The position numbers were made by a program, and so were the translations under genes. From assembly GCA_963969495.1 (NCBI GenBank), contig OZ018333.1:13687420-13751419 (forward strand): a stretch of 64,000 nucleotides of DNA. The letters run 5' to 3'. Of this stretch, positions 21,380 through 35,047 are shown in pieces. The stretch is from Ceratothoa steindachneri (lineage: Eukaryota; Arthropoda; Malacostraca; Isopoda; Cymothoidae). The notes beneath the pieces were generated by a model. The model was not told the origin of the DNA. It worked only from the letters and a program-made list of their open reading frames with translations, and searched no databases. Within the stretch, counting starts at the first letter, position 1. Each line of letters starts with the position of its first letter.

Positions 21380-21570
21380 TCAAGGACTTAGAAAAGATAA
21401 TAATAGTCAGAGGATGTGCCTGGAGATGGTTGTTTTGGTAATAGCGAGTGAGGAAAGGTCAGGAAATGTGATGCCAATGAGGCGGAAGTTAACCCCCAGA
21501 TAGAGAGGAATGGGGTAGATCAGGAACTAGCATAAGTACCAGGCGTCACCCGGGATAAAATGTCGTGTCT

Positions 21571-22372
21571 CAAATAAATAGGATTGGTGTGGAATGGGAA
21601 GCTCCGTGCCGTTAATTATGCTGAAGGCTTCGATTTTGACGCTATCAAAGTTTTCCTGCGGGTTGTTAATTGTGCTCCTTGAAATCTAGTTCTCGATTAC
21701 TCCTTTCGCGTGTTGCGAAATGGGTTATTTTGGCTTTACCGTCCTATTTATTAGCCTGTCTCTTTATTCTCGGGGATTTATTGAATTGTAGAGTGAGGGC
21801 CTCGTTGCTATTGCCATTCAGCGCAGAAGTATGTGTTGTTTTTTTTCCTCGGGTTTCTTTTCGGATGTAATCTTTTTTGTGCTGTAACATCTCTTGTTTA
21901 CTTAATTTTGCATTATGAGACATTCCTCCTATCGTCGATGGATCTCTTTTCTTCCATGATGGGGGGGGAGGGGGCACTTGTCTATCTCCGCCTCGAAAGT
22001 CGGAGCTTGCCAAAATGGCTTCTATTTAGCTCCCTTGTTAACTTGGTAGTTCAGACACGTCCTTTCCATGTTTTCACTCTATTTGTCTTCTTTCATTCTA
22101 TTCAATTTAGTCTTGTTTGTATTTGACCGTTGTCATCGTCTAATCGGGGTCTTTTAAAGAATCTTGGTCTTTTAAAGAATCTTGGTCGTTTAATGAATCG
22201 GGGTCTTTTAATGAATCAGGGTTTTTCAATGAATCGGGGTCTGTTAATGAATCGGGGTCTTTTAATAAATCGGGGTCTTTTAATGAATCGGGATCTGTTA
22301 ATGAATCGGGGTCAGTCCATTTATCCTGGGATTTAGGTATCGCTTCGTCATCCGCTTAAACCAGGGAGAAGA
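21571..22372. repeat. Block A fragment with 18-bp repeat, unit 2
   Basis: Equivalent of 12160-12960, including the antisense protein fossil and the 18-bp array (22137-22317). Confidence 0.7.
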
Positions 22373-22740
22373 TTATTTCTCTGGGGGAGGGGGGGGGGGG
22401 CTTAGTTCTTTTTATCACCCTACGGGGAAGACGCATCCATCCATCCTGAAAACTTTCCAAAATTTCAAACGGACCCAATAAGGAGCCCAAAATTAAAATC
22501 TAATTTCACTCACCCGACCACTATCATTGCTTAGTTCCCTGCCTCTATAGACTTAATAACACGATCATACTCCTTTCACATTATATACACCCCCATCACA
22601 ACTCAGAGGCAGTCCATCCATCGCATGCCTTTCTTTCTTTCCCTAATACCTCTCCTTTACTTTTCCTTGCTGAAAGGTTCGACGCTTCTTTCAGGCACAT
22701 TTGTTGTTTATCGTCTCCACCAAGCCTTTTTGAGCAGAGC

Positions 22741-23160
22741 AGAGACCATCATTTTAGAGACCTTAGCTCGGCCAACATCAGGAAGATGTGCCTGATGTAC
22801 GTCCGGGCTAAGCTCATCTATCCCGCAGTAGTGACTCAAGCGGCAAACAAAACCTCAATGAGAAAAAAGCAGCGAATACAGAACACTACATCCCTACTGA
22901 TCAACAAGGTCAGAAGGCGGGACCAACACCGTCAGAGGAAACTCCACACAAGGAAGAAACTGAACCCAATTAACATCTTGGCCCAGAAATTGGGAAGAAG
23001 GGTGCGGTTAACTCTTACAAATGATGTCATTCCGGAATTACAGGGAACAGGTGGCAGAATTGGCATTCCTGCACGACTGCGTGGGAATATCACACGTCGT
23101 AACCGATTCCCAAGCACCAAACACTGTACACAAGAAAACATTACATCAATGTACACATAA
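22741..23160 (+). pseudogene. Jockey-like RT fragment, unit 2
   Basis: Identical in translation to the copy at 13329-13748. Confidence 0.55.
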
Positions 23161-24103
23161 CAGATACCCAACAAACATCACAATCGAAACGAAACAAACA
23201 CAGAGTATCCATAAAACCAAACATGATAACAAAACAGGTAAATAAATTGCCGAGCCAAAAGCTTTGAATGGTCAAAAATTTAACTGAAAATAAGTACAAC
23301 TACAATTGAAACACGAACAATAAGAAGAACACGCCTGCTACACGTAAATAAACCAATACATAATAGACACTACATACAACAAATAAGTAAATAAAAATTT
23401 CCAAAAGTAAAAAGACTGCGATGCCCTCCTACTAGGGCAACCCCCTTCCCCCCACTTTAAAAATTTTCACCTACTTTTATCTACTACTATCCAAATTTTT
23501 CTAAGAGTGAATATACCATCATCATTTTCACATTCCATGGCTAAACCGTGTAAAGGAAACGAAAGCTATATAATAAAATGCCACTCTCTAAAGCAAGAAG
23601 ACCCTTAGATGAAAGAGGACCAGCTGAGGGACCTTTGGTTTCTGAGGAACTCCCCCCCCTTCCTCCCATCATGCGAAGTCCTGATAGATTTAATCACCCG
23701 AGAGACGAAATAAGACAAACAAAATGAAATAGGCGTCCTTGTTTATTGCCAGGCCGAAGATCTTTGATGACTCCGGATCCTTAGGGATTTTCACTATGGG
23801 GAAATTGTTTGCCCGGAGTTAACATAATTTCACGGATGACAAAAGCCACAAGGGTCTATCAAAGGTCATCCGCATCTGTCAAAACCCACCCACAAAATGC
23901 ATCCGTAGGATTGTGTCCGATCATACATCTACAATATACAATTCTAACCATACACAGGAATGGCCTGTATTTTAGACCATTTAGTGTAATTCAAGAGTTC
24001 GCACATACAACAAAAAGCAAACAATTTAAATACATTATATAAACTAACCACCCTTTAATACACAGATAACTGGCATAGTTAAAATATAAATTAATCTGTA
24101 AGC

Positions 24104-24295
24104 TTTGGTGTTGACAATCAGAGTGCTATCGAACTTGCTAATAACCCCATTAATCACCAAAGATCAAAACAGATTGATATTCGATACCATTTTATAAGGG
24201 ATAAAGTGCACAAAGGAAATGTTAATCTATTCTATATTTCATCTCAGGAGAATGTGGCTAATATATTCACAAAACCAGCATCTCAGAATAAATAA
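24104..24295 (+). pseudogene. Copia RNase H C-terminus, unit 2
   Basis: Same 63 codons as in unit 1, including the derived N in the VANIFTKP motif. Confidence 0.92.
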
Positions 24296-24350
24296 GAATT
24301 GTTTTAATACATAAGAGGATAATGTTAATCAATCTTTAAGGAAGAGGGGG

Positions 24351-24548
24351 TGTTAGAATAATTAAAGAGTTATTATATATAACAGTATTTTAATGTTTTC
24401 TTAATACAGGAAAGTAGCAGAGTAAATGAAATTATTTAGTCACCCAATATTGGCCATTTTCTTTGATTACTTATGAATCCCTCCCGAGTGGTAGATTTTG
24501 TAACCATTCTTGTAAACAACATCTCAATACAGTATTCAAAACGGAACA
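24351..24548 (+). mobile_element. Copia 3' LTR, unit 2
   Basis: TGTT...AACA, 198 bp, preceded by the same polypurine tract as in unit 1. Confidence 0.75.
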
Positions 24549-24592
24549 TGGGCTTTTATGTACTTAGCCTTAGTTAATCCTTAACTGATTAT

Positions 24593-24853
24593 GTGCATCC
24601 TATGATATCAAACGGATATTTCCACTCCAACTTCACCATGTACTGGGGAGATATGATTGAGCTTTTTAAAATCTGTTCTCGGGTATATAAGTTGGATTTT
24701 AGCAACTTATGTTATAGGACTAGGGGTCACCACTTAAAAATTAAAAAACAGGTGTGGATCACCTTTGATAGGCCCTTGTGGCTTTTGTCATCCGTGAAAT
24801 TATGTTATGTTAAGTTGAAATATGACTTAAAAGAAGTTGTAAAGGTTGTTTAA
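24593..24853 (+). pseudogene. LINE RT C-terminal fragment (GDMIEL), unit 2
   Basis: Identical in translation to 15181-15441. Confidence 0.5.
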
Positions 24854-27817
24854 AGGGAAAGATCGAAAATATTTGGAATATCTGTGGATCAGAGAATCTT
24901 TGGTTAATAATTATTTAAATAGTTTGGTTAACAGCTACTTTAGCAATAAGGGATTTTATATCAAAACTAGCTGTTTCTTGGGGCATCTTTGTCCTAGAAT
25001 ATCTTTTTGAGATCCATAGGAGTTGCTTATCGTAAATCAATTACATTTAATCGGGGAAAACAGTTTGACAACAAACTTGGTTCATTTATGACTCGGGAAT
25101 GGAGCTATGATCGGCCGCGAAGGAATATGGGCCTTATGGATCTCTGGCACACAGTACATTTTGGCTTGACTACGCGGAGCTTGACTTGATATTCTAATAC
25201 ATACCCAGATAGAGTATGTGTGTGTGTGTGAGAGAGATAAGAGAGTGGTTATGGGGAGAAAAGTATGTGTGTGTTGATGTTCCCTCCTTTCCACTTCTCC
25301 TCTATCTCTTCCTCCTATCTCCAAGAATTAGCCACATTTCTCTCCATTTCTTATCATGTTCATTAATTCCTCCATTGTCCTTTCACTCTCCCTTTTGTCT
25401 GCAACTCCCACAGAGTTATACACAACTGTAACTACCAGGGCTGACCCTCCACTTGAGACCCTATCTTTGGAGCCTCCCCTCCGAACCCCCTTCATATTTA
25501 GTACTCTCATATTTTGTACTCGGTGACGCCGTTTTCAGCAACATAAAACAACTAAATACAAATCTCCCTTGGCCCAGGAGACTGGGAGGGGGGGGGGGGG
25601 CTGGTTTACACTTCGTCCCTCTTGGCTCCGGTTGGGGTAGTGGGCGTGATTCGGCCTCGTTGCTATTGCCTTTTTAATTCACCAGTGGTCATTAGGTCTG
25701 TGTAAAAAATTGAGCCGATGGAGTACTGATACCCCCTATGGAAGTACTCTGATACCAACATAATGTGGAGTACTTGTGTGTCCTATACACAATAAGAAGG
25801 AAAAAATCAAGGGAAGAAGCTAAGGGCAGGAAAATGTTAACTGATTTGCAGTATTAAAGAGGAAAATAAGAATAGAAAACAGAGACTTTCTCTCCCAATG
25901 GTTGTGAAGAGATTAAATAGTACACAACTGTGACTACCAGGGCTGACCCTCCTCTTGAGACCCTAGATGTTTTTAGCCTCCCCTCCGAACCCCTCTCCTA
26001 TTTAGTACTCCGTTACAACGTTGACAGCAGCGTCAGCCGTCCCGACATTCCAGCTGCACACTAAAGAAGAGTTTAAAGAGGCGATTGTGGAAATCGCTCC
26101 ACCCCCTTCCGGGCGGCCCCATAACAGGAAGAGCTGCTGCTCTATTAGTCGAAATTTTCGATTCCATTCGAAACGTCGATTGCGCCTCTTCAGAAATCCT
26201 CTTCCATTATCCTGTCCATTAGTTTCCTCCATTACCATGTCCGTTAAGCACAGCTTATGAATACAAAGTTCCTGTTACAACGTTTTCATGCAACGTCCGA
26301 CACTTGTATACAATTATGGCTTGCACATGGGGACTGGAGAGGGGGGGCCAAACGACCCTATTTGCTCCTTTGGGGGTTGTGTGCGGGATTCAGCTTCGTT
26401 GTTATTGCGTTTTAATTTAACCAGTGGACATTACGTCTGTTTAAAAATCGAATTCGGAGCACTGCCGACGACGGAGTACTGATATGCCCTATGGAAGTAC
26501 TCTCAATATCAACACACGCCTAATGTGGAGTACTTGTGTTTCTCTTTGTGGGTACACACCATCCGCATACCCCCCTGACTCGGAACGGGTGTTTCCGCTA
26601 TGGTCACGAAGGTTTTATGATCGCTGGTTCGAGTCGCACACACACACACACAGTCTACCAACCGGATACTACACCATCACTCATCAACTTTCTTACAAAT
26701 CCGCCCCCCCCACAACTTGGGGACGGGGTATATATTAGACGGACAAGCCGCCTGATAATATTACTATCATTAATATTATTAAAATATTATTATTATTATT
26801 GGCTGAATTAAGTTGATTTATGTTCTTGTGCGGGAATGAGCCAAATTACCGAACTTATTTATTTTGTTGTGGTTATTTAACCTGACTGATAAATTTGGTG
26901 GCAGGAAACTTTGGTTGCCTCTTAAGGTGATTGATTGCTCAGGTCGCCCGGGTCAGTCACACCCTCACTGGTACTCGGTGAAGTTAACCTTCAGCGCTTT
27001 TCTTCGATTCCTGGTTCAAGTGTTCTGCTTCACCTGTAAAAGTGTTAAAACGAAAGGAAATTTCCTAAGGGTTATACGTTCATGGTGCACTCACGGAACA
27101 CGTAAATTTGAGAGACATTTTGGAACCCCGGGGAACGTTGGTGAAGGGACCGGACCTCCTTCCTCAAACCCGCGGGAACGCTGGTGAAGGGACCCTACCT
27201 CCTTGCTCAAACCCGCGGGACCGCCCTTCATCGCCGGTCCTTTGAAAAGCTGCTCCCGTAGGGTAATGTGCTTGGACAAACTTATTTTATATCATCAACT
27301 ACCCACCATTATTTGGTTTGACACTACTGGTTGGTGATACCACACACCCTCCAATAGTATTCTTTTCCCACATCCTGTCTCTATATGTCCAATTCTGAAT
27401 TTGCATCGATTTCCCTGACCCATATCCTTAAGGATAAAGGATATCCTAAGGATGTTCTTCTTTAGTACTGACCCCAACCCTCTTTAGAAGCTCAACTAAC
27501 TTCGATTTAATGAATCCTACGCTTCCTCTGTCATCCTATGCCATCTCTTATCCTTCTTCTTATTTCTACTCTTTTATTTCCTTTATTATGTAAATTCTTT
27601 CTGTTTCTTTTCGAAGCCCACCTTGTTCTTTTCCCCTTAGGACTCCCACCTTCCTCTATCCACTGATGTATTGTTCAATTTCCACCACCTTTATCTACCA
27701 GGACTACCACGCTTTCCTTCTACTCCTTTGGGACTTTTCTTCCTCCCATACCTTTCTGAATACTGACATAATCCTTGCTCTCCCATATTCTTAATTTGTT
27801 CCCCATATATTTCAGCC

Positions 27818-28597
27818 CATCTTACATCCTTTATCTTAATTTTTGTCTGCCTTTTCTATATCTATCATGTAATTTTCCCCTTCCTTCATTTTCTTTCTAT
27901 TCCTGAACACCATTTCGATATTTGCATTCATGTTCCCATGTAATATTTTTCCTTAATTTGATTCTCTCTTTTTAACACCATTCCTGCTCATTTTATTATT
28001 ATATCTTGTCTCCCCCACTTCGTTCCTTGTTGCCTTGTCTTTTCCCTCTTCCTAGGGATAGGAGCTGTCTAGTTTTCTCTATGTCCCATTTTTATTTTCA
28101 CTATCTCCCCGGCTATTCTTTTCTGTTCCTTGTATTCTCCCCACTTATCAGTCGAGTTCCCTTTGCTACACTTCATTATTCCATTTCTGTCTCCAATTCA
28201 TCTGGATCTTGTATCCTTCCTTTGTTCTATCACTTCGTCATTCCACCATCCATTTAGTCTTCCTCCTCTCGCCTCTGGTATCTTCCTGAGGTTACATATC
28301 CTTGAGGCATCCCTTTATCTCTCCTTCTAATCCATCTATTGCTGTCTCTTTTGTGCATTGCATTTTCCCATCTCGCACTGCCATACAGTTATCTGAATCC
28401 CCTTTCCGAAATCGCACCTTCCACGCCTTTTCTCGCTTGGGTTTTCTCTCTTTATTGTGTTCTGTGAATCCCCAATCCTCCCCTTTTCCACCAGACTTCC
28501 CCGTTTCCTACTCCTCTGCTTCCTATAATATAATCAATCACTATTTTGCCATGTATCTTTCTTCTCCTAGCTTCTTATAAAGAGGTCACACTACTTA
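27818..28597. repeat. 780-bp internal duplication, left copy
   Basis: It runs from catcttacatcc to ctactta and is repeated immediately at 28598-29377 with no visible difference. Units 1 and 3 have this stretch once. The junction reads ctacttacatcttacatcc, so the heptamer cttacat stands twice in a row at the joint. Confidence 0.95.
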
Positions 28598-29377
28598 CAT
28601 CTTACATCCTTTATCTTAATTTTTGTCTGCCTTTTCTATATCTATCATGTAATTTTCCCCTTCCTTCATTTTCTTTCTATTCCTGAACACCATTTCGATA
28701 TTTGCATTCATGTTCCCATGTAATATTTTTCCTTAATTTGATTCTCTCTTTTTAACACCATTCCTGCTCATTTTATTATTATATCTTGTCTCCCCCACTT
28801 CGTTCCTTGTTGCCTTGTCTTTTCCCTCTTCCTAGGGATAGGAGCTGTCTAGTTTTCTCTATGTCCCATTTTTATTTTCACTATCTCCCCGGCTATTCTT
28901 TTCTGTTCCTTGTATTCTCCCCACTTATCAGTCGAGTTCCCTTTGCTACACTTCATTATTCCATTTCTGTCTCCAATTCATCTGGATCTTGTATCCTTCC
29001 TTTGTTCTATCACTTCGTCATTCCACCATCCATTTAGTCTTCCTCCTCTCGCCTCTGGTATCTTCCTGAGGTTACATATCCTTGAGGCATCCCTTTATCT
29101 CTCCTTCTAATCCATCTATTGCTGTCTCTTTTGTGCATTGCATTTTCCCATCTCGCACTGCCATACAGTTATCTGAATCCCCTTTCCGAAATCGCACCTT
29201 CCACGCCTTTTCTCGCTTGGGTTTTCTCTCTTTATTGTGTTCTGTGAATCCCCAATCCTCCCCTTTTCCACCAGACTTCCCCGTTTCCTACTCCTCTGCT
29301 TCCTATAATATAATCAATCACTATTTTGCCATGTATCTTTCTTCTCCTAGCTTCTTATAAAGAGGTCACACTACTTC
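28598..29377. repeat. 780-bp internal duplication, right copy
   Basis: Second copy, leading back into normal unit sequence (cacaaactccacgag) at 29377. Confidence 0.95.
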
Positions 29378-30182
29378 ACAAACTCCACGAGCATTCTTCC
29401 ATTATTCTCTCCATGCCAAATGTGTCTATTATAGTCTCATATTACAATTTATTTCTTTCTCTCTCCATTTCCCTCTGTATTTCCTTCAGTATCCTATATT
29501 TCTCTAATATAGATGGCCGTGCCTCGCCCTCAACTCCCAGCCATGGTCCTCCTATAGCAGGAAACAGTTCACCTAGGTGATATATGCACCTACATTTTAA
29601 CGTGGAATCCGTACCCATGTGTTTTACTGTTGTTGTTTTTTAGCCCAATTTCATTGTGTTATTTGCTGTCCCCTGTTCTAATGTTTGGCCAGAGGAATAG
29701 ATAGCGTTAAATGTATTAGAAAGAACTGTAAGGAAGAAGGCAAAGTGTTGCATGTTTCTTCTTGTATCTGTTTTTTTAATCTTAAATGTTCCTTTTCTTT
29801 AGTTAATCTTTTTTCGGTTTTATTTTCCTCTTATTTCGGTTAATCAGGTTAATGTTTCAATGGCTCATGATTCGGTTAGTTTTGTCGTTTTTCGGTGTTT
29901 TTAATGTCTCATTCGGGTAAAGCATCTCCGATACAAAAATAATAAATTTCTACTCGGGCCCGAAAACCAAAATTTCGATACTTTCTTCAAAAGACTCAAT
30001 TCATTATATAATTCAATCAAATTTTAATTAGAAAGCGGAAATAATCTCACCCTAACCTTGCTAGCAATCCTCGTTCATCGTAACCTTCTACCTAATTCCC
30101 TCCAAAATTCTAGTTACCTCAATCCTACACACACAAACGCCAGGTTGAATTTTGGTGTTATTGCCACAACGGACGAAAGAAA

Positions 30183-30415
30183 ATTATATCTGAGGTTCAG
30201 ATTGATGGTTATATGTTTCATACAGATAGGAAAGGAAGAGGGGTGGTTATTTATATTAATCTCCAGTGTAGAAAAACACTACAATCAAAACAGACGATAA
30301 CACAGTCATTATGGCTAGATGTTAACGCGGGAAAGGATAAACTTGTCATAGGATTATTATATAGATGACCAAATGTTAGTAAGGAAGCTTCGTATCCTCT
30401 GTGGCAGGAGATAAG
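30183..30415 (+). pseudogene. LINE endonuclease middle part, unit 2
   Basis: As at 19990-20222. Confidence 0.8.
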
Positions 30416-31299
30416 AAGAATAAGACATTTTGTTATGATCTTAATGGTAGCTGGCTAAAAGAACTTTCCGAGGAAAAAGACTTGGAAGTAATTATCTCTA
30501 GTGATGCTAAGGTTCACAAACAATGTCTTGAGGCAAGGAACCGGGGTAATAATATGTTGGGTTGGAAGGAATCATCAGGAGGAATGTGAGCTATAAAAGC
30601 AGGGAAGTAATGTGTATAATTCCTATGTTAGGCAACACATGCAATATTGCGCTCAGGCTTGGGCCCCTTATCAAGTGCAGGATTTGGACATGGTTGATGG
30701 TATTCAACGAAGAGCTACCAAGCTTGTTCCAGGACTCAGTAGGAGGAGGTATGACGAAAGATTGAAGGAGTTACACATGTTTTCTGTTAGGCGTAGGTTT
30801 CTTAGGGGTGATATGTTCATACCTATAAGATATTTAGATAATGTGAGCAGGATACTCTTTCGGATTCTTTTGAAAGGTCAGGTGTGAGGGTAACATGGGA
30901 TCATGACAGGAAACTACTACAAAAGAGGTCTAGGCTAAATATTAGTAAAACCTTTTTTAGGCAGAGAGTGGTAGTTTTTTGGTATGATTTGCCTAGAGAG
31001 GTGGATAATAGTCATTCACTTGGGATTTTTAAAAATAGGATGGACAGATATGTGGATAGTTTGGGAATTATTTGACATGGACTGTTTGGTCTACATAGTT
31101 GGAACATTGTGATTTGTAAATATTGCTTAGCACATTGACATGGACTCTATAGTCTATAAATTGTGTAAATAATTGTAAATATTCACATCATCCTTTGAAT
31201 GAAATAGTGCTGTAATTGTAATGGGTTTATTGACTCATAAAGGTCCACCTAGACAGGCCCCAGTGGGTTTTAGTGGTCCTTCCTTCTCTTATGTTCCTA
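30416..31299 (+). pseudogene. CR1/jockey-like LINE RT C-terminus with 3'UTR, nested copy 3
   Basis: Same as 20223-21106. Confidence 0.85.
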
Positions 31300-31572
31300 A
31301 GTAAATATGTGTGTATACTGGGTGGTTTTAATTCTAGAAATATAAACTGGAAAGCTCTTGTAGGTGATCCGGAGGTTTTTGAGAAGGTGCCGGATCATTT
31401 ACTTAGACAGGATATAAACAAAGCCACTAGGGGCGATGCTATATTGGATTGAATTCTAACAAATAGGGAAGAAGGTATTAGCAATACAGTGATTGGGGGA
31501 AATTTGAGAAATAGCGACCATTGCGAAAGTAGATTTAAGTTAAAATGGATCGGGGTTAAAATGAGGATGAAA
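31300..31572 (+). pseudogene. LINE endonuclease C-terminal part, unit 3
   Basis: Same as 11696-11968. Confidence 0.8.
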
Positions 31573-31763
31573 TCAAGGACTTAGAAAAGATAATAATAGT
31601 CAGAGGATGTGCCTGGAGATGGTTGTTTTGGTAATAGCGAGTGAGGAAAGGTCAGGAAATGTGATGCCAATGAGGCGGAAGTTAACCCCCAGATAGAGAG
31701 GAATGGGGTAGATCAGGAACTAGCATAAGTACCAGGCGTCACCCGGGATAAAATGTCGTGTCT

Positions 31764-32565
31764 CAAATAAATAGGATTGGTGTGGAATGGGAAGCTCCGT
31801 GCCGTTAATTATGCTGAAGGCTTCGATTTTGACGCTATCAAAGTTTTCCTGCGGGTTGTTAATTGTGCTCCTTGAAATCTAGTTCTCGATTACTCCTTTC
31901 GCGTGTTGCGAAATGGGTTATTTTGGCTTTACCGTCCTATTTATTAGCCTGTCTCTTTATTCTCGGGGATTTATTGAATTGTAGAGTGAGGGCCTCGTTG
32001 CTATTGCCATTCAGCGCAGAAGTATGTGTTGTTTTTTTTCCTCGGGTTTCTTTTCGGATGTAATCTTTTTTGTGCTGTAACATCTCTTGTTTACTTAATT
32101 TTGCATTATGAGACATTCCTCCTATCGTCGATGGATCTCTTTTCTTCCATGATGGGGGGGGAGGGGGCACTTGTCTATCTCCGCCTCGAAAGTCGGAGCT
32201 TGCCAAAATGGCTTCTATTTAGCTCCCTTGTTAACTTGGTAGTTCAGACACGTCCTTTCCATGTTTTCACTCTATTTGTCTTCTTTCATTCTATTCAATT
32301 TAGTCTTGTTTGTATTTGACCGTTGTCATCGTCTAATCGGGGTCTTTTAAAGAATCTTGGTCTTTTAAAGAATCTTGGTCGTTTAATGAATCGGGGTCTT
32401 TTAATGAATCAGGGTTTTTCAATGAATCGGGGTCTGTTAATGAATCGGGGTCTTTTAATAAATCGGGGTCTTTTAATGAATCGGGATCTGTTAATGAATC
32501 GGGGTCAGTCCATTTATCCTGGGATTTAGGTATCGCTTCGTCATCCGCTTAAACCAGGGAGAAGA
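31764..32565. repeat. Block A fragment with 18-bp repeat, unit 3
   Basis: Equivalent of 12160-12960; the 18-bp array is at 32330-32510. Confidence 0.7.
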
Positions 32566-32933
32566 TTATTTCTCTGGGGGAGGGGGGGGGGGGCTTAGTT
32601 CTTTTTATCACCCTACGGGGAAGACGCATCCATCCATCCTGAAAACTTTCCAAAATTTCAAACGGACCCAATAAGGAGCCCAAAATTAAAATCTAATTTC
32701 ACTCACCCGACCACTATCATTGCTTAGTTCCCTGCCTCTATAGACTTAATAACACGATCATACTCCTTTCACATTATATACACCCCCATCACAACTCAGA
32801 GGCAGTCCATCCATCGCATGCCTTTCTTTCTTTCCCTAATACCTCTCCTTTACTTTTCCTTGCTGAAAGGTTCGACGCTTCTTTCAGGCACATTTGTTGT
32901 TTATCGTCTCCACCAAGCCTTTTTGAGCAGAGC

Positions 32934-33353
32934 AGAGACCATCATTTTAGAGACCTTAGCTCGGCCAACATCAGGAAGATGTGCCTGATGTACGTCCGGG
33001 CTAAGCTCATCTATCCCGCAGTAGTGACTCAAGCGGCAAACAAAACCTCAATGAGAAAAAAGCAGCGAATACAGAACACTACATCCCTACTGATCAACAA
33101 GGTCAGAAGGCGGGACCAACACCGTCAGAGGAAACTCCACACAAGGAAGAAACTGAACCCAATTAACATCTTGGCCCAGAAATTGGGAAGAAGGGTGCGG
33201 TTAACTCTTACAAATGATGTCATTCCGGAATTACAGGGAACAGGTGGCAGAATTGGCATTCCTGCACGACTGCGTGGGAATATCACACGTCGTAACCGAT
33301 TCCCAAGCACCAAACACTGTACACAAGAAAACATTACATCAATGTACACATAA
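32934..33353 (+). pseudogene. Jockey-like RT fragment, unit 3
   Basis: Identical in translation to 13329-13748. Confidence 0.55.
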
Positions 33354-34297
33354 CAGATACCCAACAAACATCACAATCGAAACGAAACAAACACAGAGTA
33401 TCCATAAAACCAAACATGATAACAAAACAGGTAAATAAATTGCCGAGCCAAAAGCTTTGAATGGTCAAAAATTTAACTGAAAATAAGTACAACTACAATT
33501 GAAACACGAACAATAAGAAGAACACGCCTGCTACACGTAAATAAACCAATACATAATAGACACTACATACAACAAATAAGTAAATAAAAATTTCAAAAAA
33601 GTAAAAAGACTGCGATGCCCTCCTACTAGGGCAACCCCCTTCCCCCCACTTTAAAAATTTTCACCTACTTTTATCTACTACTATCCAAATTTTTCTAAGA
33701 GTGAATATACCATCATCATTTTCACATTCCATGGCTAAACCGTGTAAAGGAAACGAAAGCTATATAATAAAATGCCACTCTCTAAAGCAAGAAGACCCTT
33801 AGATGAAAGAGGACCAGCTGAGGGACCTTTGGTTTCTGAGGAACTCCCCCCCCTTCCTCCCATCATGCGAAGTCCTGATAGATTTAATCACCCGAGAGAC
33901 GAAATAAGACAAACAAAATGAAATAGGCGTCCTTGTTTATTGCCAGGCCGAAGATCTTTGATGACTCCGGATCCTTAGGGATTTTCACTATGGGGAAATT
34001 GTTTGCCCGGAGTTAACATAATTTCACGGATGACAAAAGCCACAAGGGTCTATCAAAGGTCATCCGCATCTGTCAAAACCCACCCACAAAATGCATCCGT
34101 AGGATTGTGTCCGATCATACATCTACAATATACAATTCTAACCATACACAGGAATGGCCTGTATTTTAGACCATTTAGTGTAATTCAAGAGTTCGCACAT
34201 ACAACAAAAAGCAAACAATTTAAATACATTATATAAACTAACCACCCTTTAATACACAGTTAACTGGCATAGTTAAAATATAAATTAATCTGTAAGC

Positions 34298-34489
34298 TTT
34301 GGTGTTGACAATCAGAGTGCTATCGAACTTGCTAATAACCCCATTAATCACCAAAGATCAAAACAGATTGATATTCGATACCATTTTATAAGGGATAAAG
34401 TGCACAAAGGAAATGTTAATCTATTCTATATTTCATCTCAGGAGAATGTGGCTGATATATTCACAAAACCAGCATCTCAGAATAAATAA
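34298..34489 (+). pseudogene. Copia RNase H C-terminus, unit 3 (ancestral residue kept)
   Basis: As in units 1 and 2, but reading VADIFTKP. The conserved Asp of the ADI motif is present, so this copy preserves the ancestral state at a site where the other two share a change. Confidence 0.92.
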
Positions 34490-34544
34490 GAATTGTTTTA
34501 ATACATAAGAGGATAATGTTAATCAATCTTTAAGGAAGAGGGGG

Positions 34545-34742
34545 TGTTAGAATAATTAAAGAGTTATTATATATTACAGTATTGTAATGTTTTCTTAATA
34601 CAGGAAAGTAGCAGAATAAATGAAATTATTTAGTCACCCAATATTGGCCATTTTCTTTGATTACTTATGAATCCCTCCCGAGTGGTAGATTTTGTAACCA
34701 TTCTTGTAAACAACATCTCAATACAGTATTCAAAACGGAACA
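34545..34742 (+). mobile_element. Copia 3' LTR, unit 3
   Basis: TGTT...AACA. It differs from units 1 and 2 by a few substitutions (tatattacagtattg; cagaataaatg). Confidence 0.75.
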
Positions 34743-34786
34743 TGGGCTTTTATGTACTTAGCCTTAGTTAATCCTTAACTGATTAT

Positions 34787-35047
34787 GTGCATCCTATGAT
34801 ATCAAACGGATATTTCCACTCCAACTTCACCATGTACTGGGGAGATATGATTGAGCTTTTTAAAATCTGTTCTCGGGTATATAAGTTGGATTTTAGCAAC
34901 TTATGTTATAGGACTAGGGGTCACCACTTAAAAAATAAAAAACAGGTGTGGATCACCTTTGATAGGCCCTTGTGGCTTTTGTCATCCGTGAAATTATGTT
35001 ATGTTAAGTTGAAATATGACTTAAAAGAAGTTGTAAAGGTTGTTTAA
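34787..35047 (+). pseudogene. LINE RT C-terminal fragment (GDMIEL), unit 3
   Basis: As at 15181-15441 with one residue change (LKNKKQ for LKIKKQ). Confidence 0.5.

Larger units (their letters stand above)
24854..29664. repeat. Repeat block D, unit 2
   Basis: As in unit 1, with a G-run of 13 near 25588 and the 780-bp duplication listed separately. It therefore carries two copies of most of the antisense LINE fossil. Confidence 0.8.
20320..30512. repeat. 9.4-kb tandem unit 2 (10.2 kb with internal duplication)
   Basis: It has the same order and near-identical sequence to unit 1. The extra length is a 780-bp direct duplication inside block D (27818-29377). Over its first 3 kb it shares variants with unit 3 against unit 1, while over its later part it matches unit 1 against unit 3. 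Confidence 0.95.
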
